From assembly GCA_025994075.1 (NCBI GenBank), contig JAMQGV010000016.1, forward strand, positions 28,428 through 92,427: DNA of 64,000 bases. Direction: 5' to 3'. How positions within the stretch are numbered: the first letter of the stretch is position 1; every line of letters begins with the position of its first letter. The translations under genes were made by a program, and so were the position numbers. Below, piece after piece: positions 28,104 through 36,428 of the stretch. Source of the stretch: Vicinamibacteria bacterium (lineage in GTDB: Bacteria; Acidobacteriota; Vicinamibacteria; Fen-336). The notes beneath the pieces were generated by a model that was not told the origin of the DNA, searched no databases, and saw nothing but the letters and a program-made list of their open reading frames with translations.

Positions 28104-29907
28104 AGGGCGGCATGATGTAGGCGCCGGCGGCCTGCTCGCGGGCGGCCAGCAACGCCTCCTGGGCGATGCGCACGCCGGTGAGCTGGGCGTCCTCGCCCGA
28201 GCCCGCGATCCGCATCCGCTCGCGGATGTCCTCCGGGATGATCATCCCGGGCACCTCGTTGTGCAGGAACTCGGCGTTCTTGTGCGAGTACAGCGGGAGG
28301 ATGCCGATCAGCACCGGGATGTCGAGGTGCTTGATCATGCCGAGGAAGCGCTCGACCGTCTTCGGGTCGTAGACGGGCTGCGTCATCACGTACTCGGCGC
28401 CGGCCGCCACCTTCTGCTCCAGCCGCCGGACCTCCTTCTCCATGTCGGGCTTGCTGGGGTCCGCCCCGCAGCCGATGTGGATGCCGAGCGGCGGGCCGAT
28501 CGGGTTGCCGGCCAGGTCGCAGCCGCGGTTGAGGTTCGACAGGATGCGGATCAGGCCGATCGAGTCGACGTCGTAGACGGCCGTGGCGTCCGGGTAGTCG
28601 CCGAGCTTGGGCGGGTCGCCGGTGATCGCCAGGATGTTGCGCAGGCCCAGCGCGTGGGCGCCCAGCACGTCCGACTGGATGCCGAGCAGGTTCCGGTCGC
28701 GGCACGTGTAGTGGAGGATGGTGTCGATCCCCACCTTCGTCTGGAACAGCAGGCACAGGCTCTGCGCGCTCATCCGCGCCGAGGCCCGCGGGCCGTCGGC
28801 GACGTTGATGGCGTCGATCTCGTTCTCGCGGCAGTACTGCGCGCGGTCGAGGATGCGCGAGGGGTCTGCCCCGCGCGGCGGGTCGAGCTCGACCGAGACC
28901 ACGAACTTGCGGCCGAGGTGGCGGCCGAGCGGGCTCTTCTCCTCGCGCGGGACGAGCGGCTGCTGCTCCTTGGGCCGCGGCGGCGGCGCCTCGACCCGCA
29001 CCTCGCGCGCGGGCTGTCCCATGCGCACGGAACGGACGAGGTTGCGGATGTGCGCAGGCGTCGTGCCGCAGCAGCCGCCGACGACGGTCACGCCCGCGGC
29101 CAGGAAGCGGCGCGCGAAGCTCGCCATGTACTCGGGCGTGCAGAGGTAGACGTAGCGGCCGTCGACCATCGCCGGCGAGCCGGCGTTGGGCATCGCCGCG
29201 ATCTTCGCGGCTTGCGCCGCTGCGGCCATCCGCCGCACGGTCTCCAGCATCGGGGCCGGGCCCTGCGAGCAGTTGGCGCCGATCACCGGCACGCCTTCCT
29301 TCTCGAGCGCCGCCACCAGCGCCTCGGGCCGCTCGCCGTAGAAGGTCGTGCCTTCGTCGTTGAAGGTCAGCGAGACGGCGATCGGGCGATCCCCGGCCGC
29401 GGCGCGCACGCCCTCGAGCGCGGCCAGCGCGTTGGCCAGCGACGGCATCGTCTCCAGCACGAACAAGTCGACGCCGCCTTCGGCCAGGCCCTCGGCCTGC
29501 TCGCGGTAGACCGCGACCGCCTCCGCGCGGGCGATGCTGCCCACCGGCTCCAGCGGCTTCCCGAGCGGCCCCACCGAGCCCGCGACCAGCGCCCGGCCGC
29601 CGGCCGCCTCGCGGGCGATCTCGGCGCCGCGGCGGTTGATCTTCGCGACGTGGGCGTCGAAGCCGTGCGGCGCCAGCTTCATGCGGTGGGCGCCGAAGGT
29701 GTTGGTCTCGATCACGTCGGCGCCGGCGTCGACGTACTCGGCGTGGATCGCCGAGACGAGGCCCGCGTTCGACAGGTTGAGCTCGTCGAAGCAGCGGTTC
29801 ACGAACACGCCGCGCTGGTACAGCATCGTGCCCATCGCGCCGTCGAACACGACGACGCCGCGGGCCAGCCGCTCGGCGAAGGACGTCACGGGAGTGCTCT
29901 CGGACAT
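28057..29907 (-). CDS. Bifunctional homocysteine S-methyltransferase / methylenetetrahydrofolate reductase
   Basis: The 616-residue protein fuses an N-terminal Hcy S-methyltransferase (about 1-300; zinc cysteines in GANCSQG and VGGCCGTTP) with a C-terminal MTHFR barrel (about 320-616; FVVSVELDPPRG at its start, NVADGPR and TGDPPKLGDYPDA inside). Such YitJ-type fusions couple reduction of methylene-THF to homocysteine methylation. The methyl donor of the N-terminal part may be S-methylmethionine or methyl-THF; the sequence does not decide. There is no cobalamin domain. TAAACT lies nine bases before the start. Confidence 0.92.
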   Translation of the reverse strand: MSESTPVTSFAERLARGVVVFDGAMGTMLYQRGVFVNRCFDELNLSNAGLVSAIHAEYVDAGADVIETNTFGAHRMKLAPHGFDAHVAKINRRGAEIAREAAGGRALVAGSVGPLGKPLEPVGSIARAEAVAVYREQAEGLAEGGVDLFVLETMPSLANALAALEGVRAAAGDRPIAVSLTFNDEGTTFYGERPEALVAALEKEGVPVIGANCSQGPAPMLETVRRMAAAAQAAKIAAMPNAGSPAMVDGRYVYLCTPEYMASFARRFLAAGVTVVGGCCGTTPAHIRNLVRSVRMGQPAREVRVEAPPPRPKEQQPLVPREEKSPLGRHLGRKFVVSVELDPPRGADPSRILDRAQYCRENEIDAINVADGPRASARMSAQSLCLLFQTKVGIDTILHYTCRDRNLLGIQSDVLGAHALGLRNILAITGDPPKLGDYPDATAVYDVDSIGLIRILSNLNRGCDLAGNPIGPPLGIHIGCGADPSKPDMEKEVRRLEQKVAAGAEYVMTQPVYDPKTVERFLGMIKHLDIPVLIGILPLYSHKNAEFLHNEVPGMIIPEDIRERMRIAGSGEDAQLTGVRIAQEALLAAREQAAGAYIMPPFNKVELAVRVVEALR

Positions 29908-29916
29908 GCGGCCGTC

Positions 29917-29922
29917 AGTTTA
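29917..29922 (-). promoter_or_regulatory. -10-like TAAACT before the methyltransferase/MTHFR gene
   Basis: TAAACT (minus strand) ends nine bases before the ATG at 29907. No room remains for a SAM riboswitch between it and the start codon. Confidence 0.35.
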
Positions 29923-29949
29923 TCGCCGCCCCGCGATTCGCCGCGGCGG

Positions 29950-31431
29950 CTATGACACGCCGCGCGGCGCGCGCCACACGACGTAGCGGGCGTTCTGGTG
30001 GACGGGCACGTATCCCGCCTGCTCCAGCAGCCGCGGCGGGTAGACGACCAGGGTCGGCACGGTGCTGGTCACGACGACCGGCACTTCCCCCCGGGCGATC
30101 GCCTGCACCTGGCGCCCGACCTCGGGCCCCAGCGTCTGCGCCACCTGCGGCCAGAAGCGCTGGCCGGGCTCGCGGAGCGCGCGCACGGCGCCGAGCGCGC
30201 CGTCGCGCGCCGTCGCCGCGTTGGCCTGTGCGACCAGCGGCCCGATCTCCGGGTACGGGATCACCTCCACGCGCCCGGCGACGAAGGCGACGACCCCGGG
30301 CCCGGCGACCCGGTCCGCGGGCTCCGCATGCGCCTGCACGGCCGCCGCCGCCGCGGCCAGGTCGCCGCGGGCGGCGCCGTCGAACGGCGCGCGGTAGGCC
30401 GCGCGGCGATCGAGGCCGAACCCGCCGGCGGTCACTGCCAGCGCGGTGACGACCGCGGCGGCCGCGGCCAGCCGGCCCCGCCTTCCGGGCGCGGGCTCGC
30501 CGGGCGTCGCGAACGCCAGCGCCGCCACCAGCGCCAGCCACGGCAGCAGCTCGAGCTGGTTGTGGACCCACAGCCCCGGGTTCAGCAGCACGACGAAGGT
30601 CGTGGTGCCGGCGAGCAGGGCGAGCGGCAGCGCCGCGCGGCCGGCCCGGCGTCGCGCGATCAGGAAGGCCGCGGCGGCCAGGCCCAGCACGACCGCGAGG
30701 TCGATGGACTGGCGCAGCACCGAGAGCTTCTCGACCAGCTCCTGGGGAGCCCGCACGAGACGGAACACGAACACCGAGCCGACGAACGACGCACCCCACA
30801 GCGCGACGCAGGCGAGCGTCGCCGCCGCCATCACCGCGACGCAGGCGGCCGCGGCACGCAGCGCGGGCGCGCGCCCGTGGCGGACGGCGATCCACCCGAG
30901 CAGCGCCGCAGACGCGCCGAGCGCCGTCAGCTTGACGAGCAGCGCCGCGGCCAGCAGGCCGCCGATCGCCAGCGCCCGCCGCGGGCCCGGCGGATCGAGC
31001 GCCAGCGCCACGGCGGCCAGCAGCGGCACGAGCAGGAACGGCTCGCGCTCGAACAGGTGGTAGCGCGCGACGAGCGGCGACCAGGCGACGAGCAGGCCGG
31101 CGGCCCAGCCGGCGCGGGCCCCGCCCAGCCGCCGGCCGAGGACGAACACCTGCCACGAGACGGCGAACGCGGCCAGCGCCGTGAGCGCCTCGATCGCCCG
31201 CAGCGACGGCCCCGAGACGAGGACCACGCCCGCCAGCAGCCCGTCGAGCAGCGGGAAGTTCAGCAGCGGCACCTCCGCGTAGGGCGTGAACCCGAGCCGC
31301 AGCATCAGCGCCGCGTTGAGGTACCCCTCGTCCTCGACGCGCACGAGGTCGAGCGCCATGCGCAGCAGCCGCGGCGCGGCCAGCAACAGCGCGGCGAAGG
31401 CGCCCTCCCGGAGCGGGAGCCGGTCGGGCAC
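29950..31431 (-). CDS. GT-C (GT39/ArnT-like) membrane glycosyltransferase
   Basis: This 493-residue protein has about ten transmembrane segments and the early acidic pair Asp34-Glu35 (VEDEGYLNAALML) that GT-C enzymes use to bind metal and lipid-linked sugar; a second motif FEREPFLL lies between later segments. The C-terminal 120 residues form a soluble domain. The family moves sugars from polyprenyl-phosphate carriers to proteins or lipids in the periplasm. The GTG start lies six bases after the PepSY-TM gene, so it probably ends the operon DUF4920 to PepSY-TM to this gene. Confidence 0.8.
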   Translation of the reverse strand: MPDRLPLREGAFAALLLAAPRLLRMALDLVRVEDEGYLNAALMLRLGFTPYAEVPLLNFPLLDGLLAGVVLVSGPSLRAIEALTALAAFAVSWQVFVLGRRLGGARAGWAAGLLVAWSPLVARYHLFEREPFLLVPLLAAVALALDPPGPRRALAIGGLLAAALLVKLTALGASAALLGWIAVRHGRAPALRAAAACVAVMAAATLACVALWGASFVGSVFVFRLVRAPQELVEKLSVLRQSIDLAVVLGLAAAAFLIARRRAGRAALPLALLAGTTTFVVLLNPGLWVHNQLELLPWLALVAALAFATPGEPAPGRRGRLAAAAAVVTALAVTAGGFGLDRRAAYRAPFDGAARGDLAAAAAAVQAHAEPADRVAGPGVVAFVAGRVEVIPYPEIGPLVAQANAATARDGALGAVRALREPGQRFWPQVAQTLGPEVGRQVQAIARGEVPVVVTSTVPTLVVYPPRLLEQAGYVPVHQNARYVVWRAPRGVS

Positions 31432-31437
31432 GCGGGG

Positions 31438-32073
31438 CTAGCGGTCCGCCGGCGCCGAACGCCCGCGGCCGCCGCCACCGCGGCCGCCGCCGCCGTCCTC
31501 GCGCGGGCCCGCGTCGCCGGGCAACCACAGCAGGGCGAGCAGGGCCAGCACCGGCAGCAGCACGCCGGCGCCGGCCAGCCACTTGCCGCGGCCCGCGAGG
31601 CCGTTCCTCCCTTTCAGCACGAACAACCCGCTGATCGCGAGGAAGCCGAGCACGACCGCGTAGGCGTCGGCCGCCCAGGTCCACCAGCCCTTCGGCTCGT
31701 TGAGGTGCAGGAAGTTCATCTCGCGCAGGGCGAATCGGCCGCGCGGGCGCTCGATGCGGGCGGTGCCGGCGACCGCGTCCGCCTGCACGTTCCAGCCCTC
31801 GTAGAAGAGCTCGACCTTCTCGGGCGCCGGCCGGAACGAGGCCTTCGGCGGCCCCGGCAGCGCCAGCGCGGCGACGAGCTGTGCGGTCATCGTCTCCTTG
31901 TCGGAGACGGGGATCGGCGGGAACGAGCGCTCCTCCACGTCCACCTTCCAGCTCGGGTTCCACTGGTGGCGGTGGTTCACCGCGACCCCGGAAATCGCGT
32001 AGACGAGCGTCAGCCCGGCGGCGAGGTAGCCGAAGTCGCGGTGGAGGACGTTGTTGAGCTTGCGCCAGTTCAA
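31438..32073 (-). CDS. PepSY-associated TM helix protein
   Basis: The best start is TTG at 32073, 14 bases after the upstream stop, giving 211 residues that begin MNWRKLNNVLHRDFGYLA. This opening with the first helix ending in AVNHRHQWNPSW is typical of the short PepSY-associated TM family. Three or four helices follow, with a periplasmic stretch of about 90 residues between the first and second, and a Gly/Arg-rich tail. Homologues are often tied to iron or copper handling or redox at the membrane. No enzymatic motif is visible. Confidence 0.78.
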   Translation of the reverse strand: MNWRKLNNVLHRDFGYLAAGLTLVYAISGVAVNHRHQWNPSWKVDVEERSFPPIPVSDKETMTAQLVAALALPGPPKASFRPAPEKVELFYEGWNVQADAVAGTARIERPRGRFALREMNFLHLNEPKGWWTWAADAYAVVLGFLAISGLFVLKGRNGLAGRGKWLAGAGVLLPVLALLALLWLPGDAGPREDGGGGRGGGGRGRSAPADR

Positions 32074-32087
32074 CGGGCGGGACGGGC

Positions 32088-32546
32088 CTACTCGACGACG
32101 GCGCCGACACCCTGGAGCTGGTAGACCGTGACCGGGCCCTTGATCGACGCCGGGTCGAACTTCTGGCCCTTCTCCTCGGCCTCGTGCTGGGCGCGCTGGA
32201 TCGCCTGCTCCTTCGAGAGTTCCATCTTCTTGAAGGTGCCCTCGGCGACCACCTTCTTGCCCTTGTCGGTCATCGGGAACACGATCACGCCGTCTTCGAC
32301 CTTGACGCGCAGGGTCTGGAACTCCTGGTCGCCGGCGACCTCGATCCAGCAGCCGCGCATCGGGCACACCTCGGTGATCAGGCCCTCGACCTTGACGGTC
32401 TTGCCGACGTACTGGTCGGGCTTCGCCATCAGCTCGGAGATCTTGACGACGGCCGCGTCGGACACGCCCTTGCCGTGCTTGGTGGCGGCGGCGGCGGGCA
32501 GGCTGGCGGCGAGGAAGAGGGCGGCGACGACGCGGAACGTCTTCAT
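32088..32546 (-). CDS. Secreted DUF4920-like protein
   Basis: The 152-residue protein has a signal peptide (residues 1-21) and an OB-like domain with the conserved segment KTVKVEGLITEVCPMRGCWIEV, in which the cysteine pair CPMRGC could bind metal or form a disulfide. This matches DUF4920. A helical C-terminal region rich in Glu and Lys follows. It lies first in a unit with PepSY-TM (14 bp apart) and the GT-C protein. AGGAG precedes the ATG by 11 bases. The exact role is unknown. Confidence 0.75.
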   Translation of the reverse strand: MKTFRVVAALFLAASLPAAAATKHGKGVSDAAVVKISELMAKPDQYVGKTVKVEGLITEVCPMRGCWIEVAGDQEFQTLRVKVEDGVIVFPMTDKGKKVVAEGTFKKMELSKEQAIQRAQHEAEEKGQKFDPASIKGPVTVYQLQGVGAVVE

Positions 32547-32633
32547 GGTCTTTCGGCTCCTGCGATTGATGCGGGCGCGGCGCGCCCGGGCGGCCGATTC
32601 TAGCGCCCCGCGGCCTCGCCCAGCCGCTCAGCC

Positions 32634-33104
32634 TCAGCCGGCCAGCGGCCCCGTCGTCTTGCGCATCAGGATCTCGTCGTGGCCGGCGACCACGTAGTCG
32701 CGCAGCGGACCCACCACCTCGAACCCGCGCCGCTCGTAGAGCCGCCGGGCGCCTCCGTTGAACGACGACACGCAGAGGAACAGGTTCTTCCCGCGGGCGA
32801 AGCTGCGCGCCTCCAGCCAGTCGAGCAGCGCGCTCCCGGTGCCGCGCCCGCGGGCGGCGGCCGCGACGCAGATCGTCTGCAGGTAGGGCGCGAAGGCGCC
32901 CTGGACGTTGACCAGCAGGAAGCCCTCGCGCTCGTCCCCGCGCCAGCCGACCCACAGCTCCTTCGCCGGGTCGGACAGCGCGCGCAGGCAGTCCTCGAAG
33001 CCCCGGCGCAGCGTCAGCCACGGCTCCGAGGACGCCATCTCGCGGGCGGCCCATTCGCGGTCGCCCGCGGCCGCCGGGCGCACGTCGAGCGGGGCGTCGT
33101 TCAC
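32634..33104 (-). CDS. GNAT family N-acetyltransferase
   Basis: The 156-residue protein shows the acetyl-CoA binding motif A as ICVAAAARGRGTGSALLDWLEARS, followed by the FNGGARRLYERRGFEVVG block typical of GNAT enzymes. The acceptor is unknown; a C-terminal Gly/Ala tail is short. Its GTG start overlaps the stop of the S10 peptidase gene by four bases, so it is translationally coupled to it. It could modify a small molecule or a peptide produced by that enzyme, but this is only inference. Confidence 0.88.
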   Translation of the reverse strand: MNDAPLDVRPAAAGDREWAAREMASSEPWLTLRRGFEDCLRALSDPAKELWVGWRGDEREGFLLVNVQGAFAPYLQTICVAAAARGRGTGSALLDWLEARSFARGKNLFLCVSSFNGGARRLYERRGFEVVGPLRDYVVAGHDEILMRKTTGPLAG

Positions 33105-34618
33105 TTCGCGAGCGCCTTCTTCACGAACGCCTCGGCGTCGCGCCGCAGGTCGACCAGCTCCTGCTCGTGGATGTACATCATGTGGCCCGCCTCGTACTCG
33201 GCGGTGTCGATCCGCTCGCGCTGGCTCGGGTCGAGGCCCATGTGGGCCAGCGTGTACTCGGTCGCGAAGAACGGGGTCGCCAGGTCGTAGTAGCCCGAGG
33301 CCACGAACACCCGCATCGACGGGTTCTTCGAGAACGCGGAGCGCAGCGCTTCACTGGTGTCCGGGAAGCCCGCCGAGGCGTTTCCGAAGTCCCACGGCTG
33401 GCCGATGCCACCGCCCAGGATCCAGTAGTGCAGGTCGCTCTTGAACCCGAGGTCGCGCCGCACGTAGTCGTTGAACGCCGCGGTGTAGGGCGGGCGGATC
33501 GCCGCCATCGACGGGTCGAAGTCGGGGGTGTCGGTGGCGGCCAGCGCGTCGATGCCCTGGAAGCGCGAGTCGAGCCGGCCGACCGTGCGCTTCTGGTCGC
33601 GCAGCAGCTCCTTGCAGAAGCGCTGGATCTGGATGCGCAGGTCGGTCTCCTCGAGGTACCCGTCCGAGAGCCCCGTGAAGCGCGCCAGGCGCTCGCGGAT
33701 CGCGGCCCGCTCCGCACCCTGCAGCCGGTCGCCTTTCGCGAGCGCCGCCTGGTACTCGCCCTCCGCGAAGCCGCGCACCTCCTTCAGCACCTCCTGCACC
33801 GGCTTCGCCTGCAGGTCCGCCGGGAGCTGCTTGTGGTACCAGGCGGTCGCCGTGTAGGTCGGCAGGAACAGCACGTAGGGCAGGTCGTTGCCCTTGGTGA
33901 AGCGCGCGGTCTGGAAGTTGAGGATCGAGGAGACGAGCAGCACGCCGTTGAAGGCGATGCCGCGCTCGACGAGCTGGCCCGCGAGTCCCGCCGCCCGGGT
34001 CGTCCCGTAGCTCTCGCCGACCAGGAACAGCGGCGAGCTCCAGCGCTCGTGGCGGCCGAGGTAGAGGCGGATGAACTCGCCGACCGAGTCGAGGTCGCCC
34101 TGCAGGCCCCAGAACTTCTTGCCGAGCTCGGGCTTCGCGGGCCGCGAGTAGCCCGTGCCCACGGGGTCGATGAAGACGAGGTCGGTGAACTCGAGCCAGG
34201 TGTGCGGGTTGTCGACGAGCGCGTAGGGCGGCGCCGGCATCGCGCCGTCGGGCTGCATCTTCACCCGCTTCGGGCCCAGCGCGCCGAGGTGCAGCCACAC
34301 CGACGACGAGCCGGGACCGCCGTTGAACGAGAACATCAGCGGCCGCTGCGCGGGCCCGCCCGGCCGGTCGGCGACGTAGGCCATGAAGAAGATCTCGGCC
34401 TCGAGCTCGCCCTGCTCGTTGCGCAGCGGCATGAAGCCGGTGGTGACGCTGTAGCGCAGCACGCCGCTCGCCGTCTTCAGCTCGTGGCGGGTCACCACGG
34501 GTTCCGCGGGCCCGCGCCAGGCGCGGTCGGACTTCTCGCCGGCGGGCGCCGGTCCGGGCGCGGGGGCGGCCTGCGGGGCGAACAGCAGCAGCGTCGACAG
34601 GCTGGCGGCGGCGAGCAT
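33101..34618 (-). CDS. Secreted S10 family serine carboxypeptidase
   Basis: The 505-residue enzyme has a signal peptide and the S10 motifs: SFNGGPGSSSVW (97-108), nucleophile Ser203 in GESYG, the Asp region SGYYDLATP, and His in YEAGHMMYIH near the C-terminus. S10 enzymes remove C-terminal amino acids from peptides, usually at acidic pH, here probably in the periplasm. A GAGGAG site precedes the ATG. The GNAT gene follows with a four-base overlap. Confidence 0.92.
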   Translation of the reverse strand: MLAAASLSTLLLFAPQAAPAPGPAPAGEKSDRAWRGPAEPVVTRHELKTASGVLRYSVTTGFMPLRNEQGELEAEIFFMAYVADRPGGPAQRPLMFSFNGGPGSSSVWLHLGALGPKRVKMQPDGAMPAPPYALVDNPHTWLEFTDLVFIDPVGTGYSRPAKPELGKKFWGLQGDLDSVGEFIRLYLGRHERWSSPLFLVGESYGTTRAAGLAGQLVERGIAFNGVLLVSSILNFQTARFTKGNDLPYVLFLPTYTATAWYHKQLPADLQAKPVQEVLKEVRGFAEGEYQAALAKGDRLQGAERAAIRERLARFTGLSDGYLEETDLRIQIQRFCKELLRDQKRTVGRLDSRFQGIDALAATDTPDFDPSMAAIRPPYTAAFNDYVRRDLGFKSDLHYWILGGGIGQPWDFGNASAGFPDTSEALRSAFSKNPSMRVFVASGYYDLATPFFATEYTLAHMGLDPSQRERIDTAEYEAGHMMYIHEQELVDLRRDAEAFVKKALAK

Positions 34619-34662
34619 CGGGGCTCCTCCTCTTCTTTCGGCTCGATTCGGCGCGATTCCGG

Positions 34663-34691
34663 AGTCTATCGAAGGACGGGCGGGCTAGACT
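34663..34691. promoter_or_regulatory. Mirror-image divergent promoters AGTCTA-N17-TAGACT
   Basis: TAGACT occurs on the minus strand (34663-34668, serving the S10 gene) and on the plus strand (34686-34691, serving the solute-binding gene) with exactly 17 bases between. Each -10 element therefore occupies the -35 position of the other. Confidence 0.4.
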
Positions 34692-34733
34692 TGGATCTTG
34701 GATCGGCCCCGGATCCGCCGCTGGAGGTCTTTC

Positions 34734-35516
34734 ATGCGCCTCGCCCGCTTCGCCGTTCCCGTCCTGCTGGCCCTCGGCCCCACCCTGCACGCCGCCGACC
34801 TCGACGAGATCAAGAAGCGCGGCACGATCCGCTTCGTCGCCGCCGCGGACGAGGACCCGCGCATGTTCGCCCACCAGGGCGGCGCCAACCCGGGCTTCGA
34901 GCGCGAGCTGGCCGAGGGCTTCGCCGCGCTGCACAAGCTGAAGCTGGAGCCCTACGCCGCGAAGACCTACGACGACCGCATTCCCGCGGTCCAGCGCGGC
35001 GACGGCGACGTGATCATCGGCATCATCGAGACCGAGGAGCGGCGCAAGCGGGTCGACTTCACCGCCGAGGTGCTGCCCGCCCGCCACGTCGTGGTGACCC
35101 GCAAGCCGGCGGCGGCCGTCACGACCGTCGACGCGTTCAAGGCGCTCGGCAAGGTCGGGCTGCTCAAGGGCACGACCTGGGCCCAGGCGGCGATGGACGC
35201 CGGGCTGCCGGCGGCCTCGGCGGTTTCCTTCGACGACCGCGACAGGATGATCCAGGCGCTGCAGTCGGGTGCCATCGAGGCGACCGTGATGTCGGCCTCC
35301 GACGCGGTGCTGCAGATCCAGAAGGACGCGGCGCTGCAGGCGGGCGTCGTCGTCGGGGCCGAGGCCAGGGCCGGATGGGCGGTGCGCAAGGGCGACGCCG
35401 CGCTGCAGAAGGCGATCGACGAGTACCTCGACAACGCCCGCAAGTCGGGCGCCTGGAGCCGGCTCGTCGCCAAGTACTTCGGCCCGGCGGCGCTGTCGGT
35501 GCTCGGCAAGCGCTGA
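34734..35516 (+). CDS. Periplasmic amino-acid-type solute-binding protein (family 3)
   Basis: The 260-residue protein has a signal peptide ending LHAA, then DLDEIKKRGTIRFVAAADEDPRM, the start typical of family 3 binding proteins, and the usual two-lobe fold. ATG 34734 is preferred over an in-frame ATG at 34698 because GGAGGT lies six bases before it and the signal peptide follows at once. No permease or ATPase gene is adjacent, so it is an orphan binding protein that may serve a distant ABC transporter or act as a sensor. Confidence 0.87.
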   Translation: MRLARFAVPVLLALGPTLHAADLDEIKKRGTIRFVAAADEDPRMFAHQGGANPGFERELAEGFAALHKLKLEPYAAKTYDDRIPAVQRGDGDVIIGIIETEERRKRVDFTAEVLPARHVVVTRKPAAAVTTVDAFKALGKVGLLKGTTWAQAAMDAGLPAASAVSFDDRDRMIQALQSGAIEATVMSASDAVLQIQKDAALQAGVVVGAEARAGWAVRKGDAALQKAIDEYLDNARKSGAWSRLVAKYFGPAALSVLGKR

Positions 35517-35564
35517 CCTCGCCCGCCGCAGCGACCTGACCGCGGCGGTGCGAGAATCGCGCGC

Positions 35565-36428
35565 GTGACGACTCCTCGGCTCCACTCCGCCCTGCTCTGG
35601 TGCGCGGCCTTCGCGCTGATGGTGTCCGCCGCAGTCTGGCAGCGGCTGACCGGTCCGACCTACCCGCTGCGCGGCCACAGCGTCGTGGCCGGCGAGGAGG
35701 TGCGCTGGCGGCTGCTGCGCTCGGCCGTCTCCGACGCCCCGTTCCTCGTCTCGGTGCCGGCGCCGGCCGGCGTCACCGGCACCGTCCACTGGCGGCGCTA
35801 CCCGCTCGACGAGCCGTTCGCCGCGGTGCCGATGGCGCGCGACGACGGCGCGCTTGCCGCCCTGCTGCCGCACCAGCCGCCGGCCGGCAAGCTGGAGTAC
35901 TACGTCGTGCTGGAGAGTGCTGGCGGCCCGCTCCGCATTCCCGAGGGCGACCCGGTCGTGATGCGCTTCAAGGGTTTCGTGCCGGCCGGGGTGCTGATCC
36001 CGCACGTGGTCGCGATGTTCCTGTCGATGATGATCGGCGTGCGGTCGGCGCTCGCCGCCGCGCTGGGCCGGCCGGAGGCCGGGCGGCTGGCCTGGTTCGC
36101 GCTGGCGGGGATCACGGTGGGCGGCCTCGTGCTCGGGCCGATCGTGCAGAAGTACGCGTTCGGCGCCTACTGGACGGGCTGGCCCTTCGGCGCCGACCTG
36201 ACCGACAACAAGACGCTGGCGATGTGGCTGGCCTGGCTGGCCGCGGTCCTGGCCGCGCGCTGGCGCCCCGCGCCGGCCGATCGCCTGGCCCGCGCCGCGG
36301 TCGTGGCGGCGGCGCTCGTGATGCTGGCCGTCTACGTGGTCCCCCACAGCCTGCGCGGCAGCCAGCTCGACTACGGCAAGCTCCAGCAGGGCGGCGACGC
36401 CCACGACGCGATCACCACCGGGCGGTGA
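35565..36428 (+). CDS. Unknown membrane protein with N-terminal extracytoplasmic domain
   Basis: The 287-residue product has an N-terminal helix (residues 8-25), an extracytoplasmic beta-rich domain of about 110 residues, then four or five membrane segments containing TGWPFGADLTDNKTLAMWLAW. No motif of known function is visible. The GTG start at 35565 follows GAGAAT by seven bases. The stop overlaps the GTG start of the SulP gene (GTGA), so the two are coupled; it could be an accessory protein of the transporter. Confidence 0.65.
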   Translation: MTTPRLHSALLWCAAFALMVSAAVWQRLTGPTYPLRGHSVVAGEEVRWRLLRSAVSDAPFLVSVPAPAGVTGTVHWRRYPLDEPFAAVPMARDDGALAALLPHQPPAGKLEYYVVLESAGGPLRIPEGDPVVMRFKGFVPAGVLIPHVVAMFLSMMIGVRSALAAALGRPEAGRLAWFALAGITVGGLVLGPIVQKYAFGAYWTGWPFGADLTDNKTLAMWLAWLAAVLAARWRPAPADRLARAAVVAAALVMLAVYVVPHSLRGSQLDYGKLQQGGDAHDAITTGR

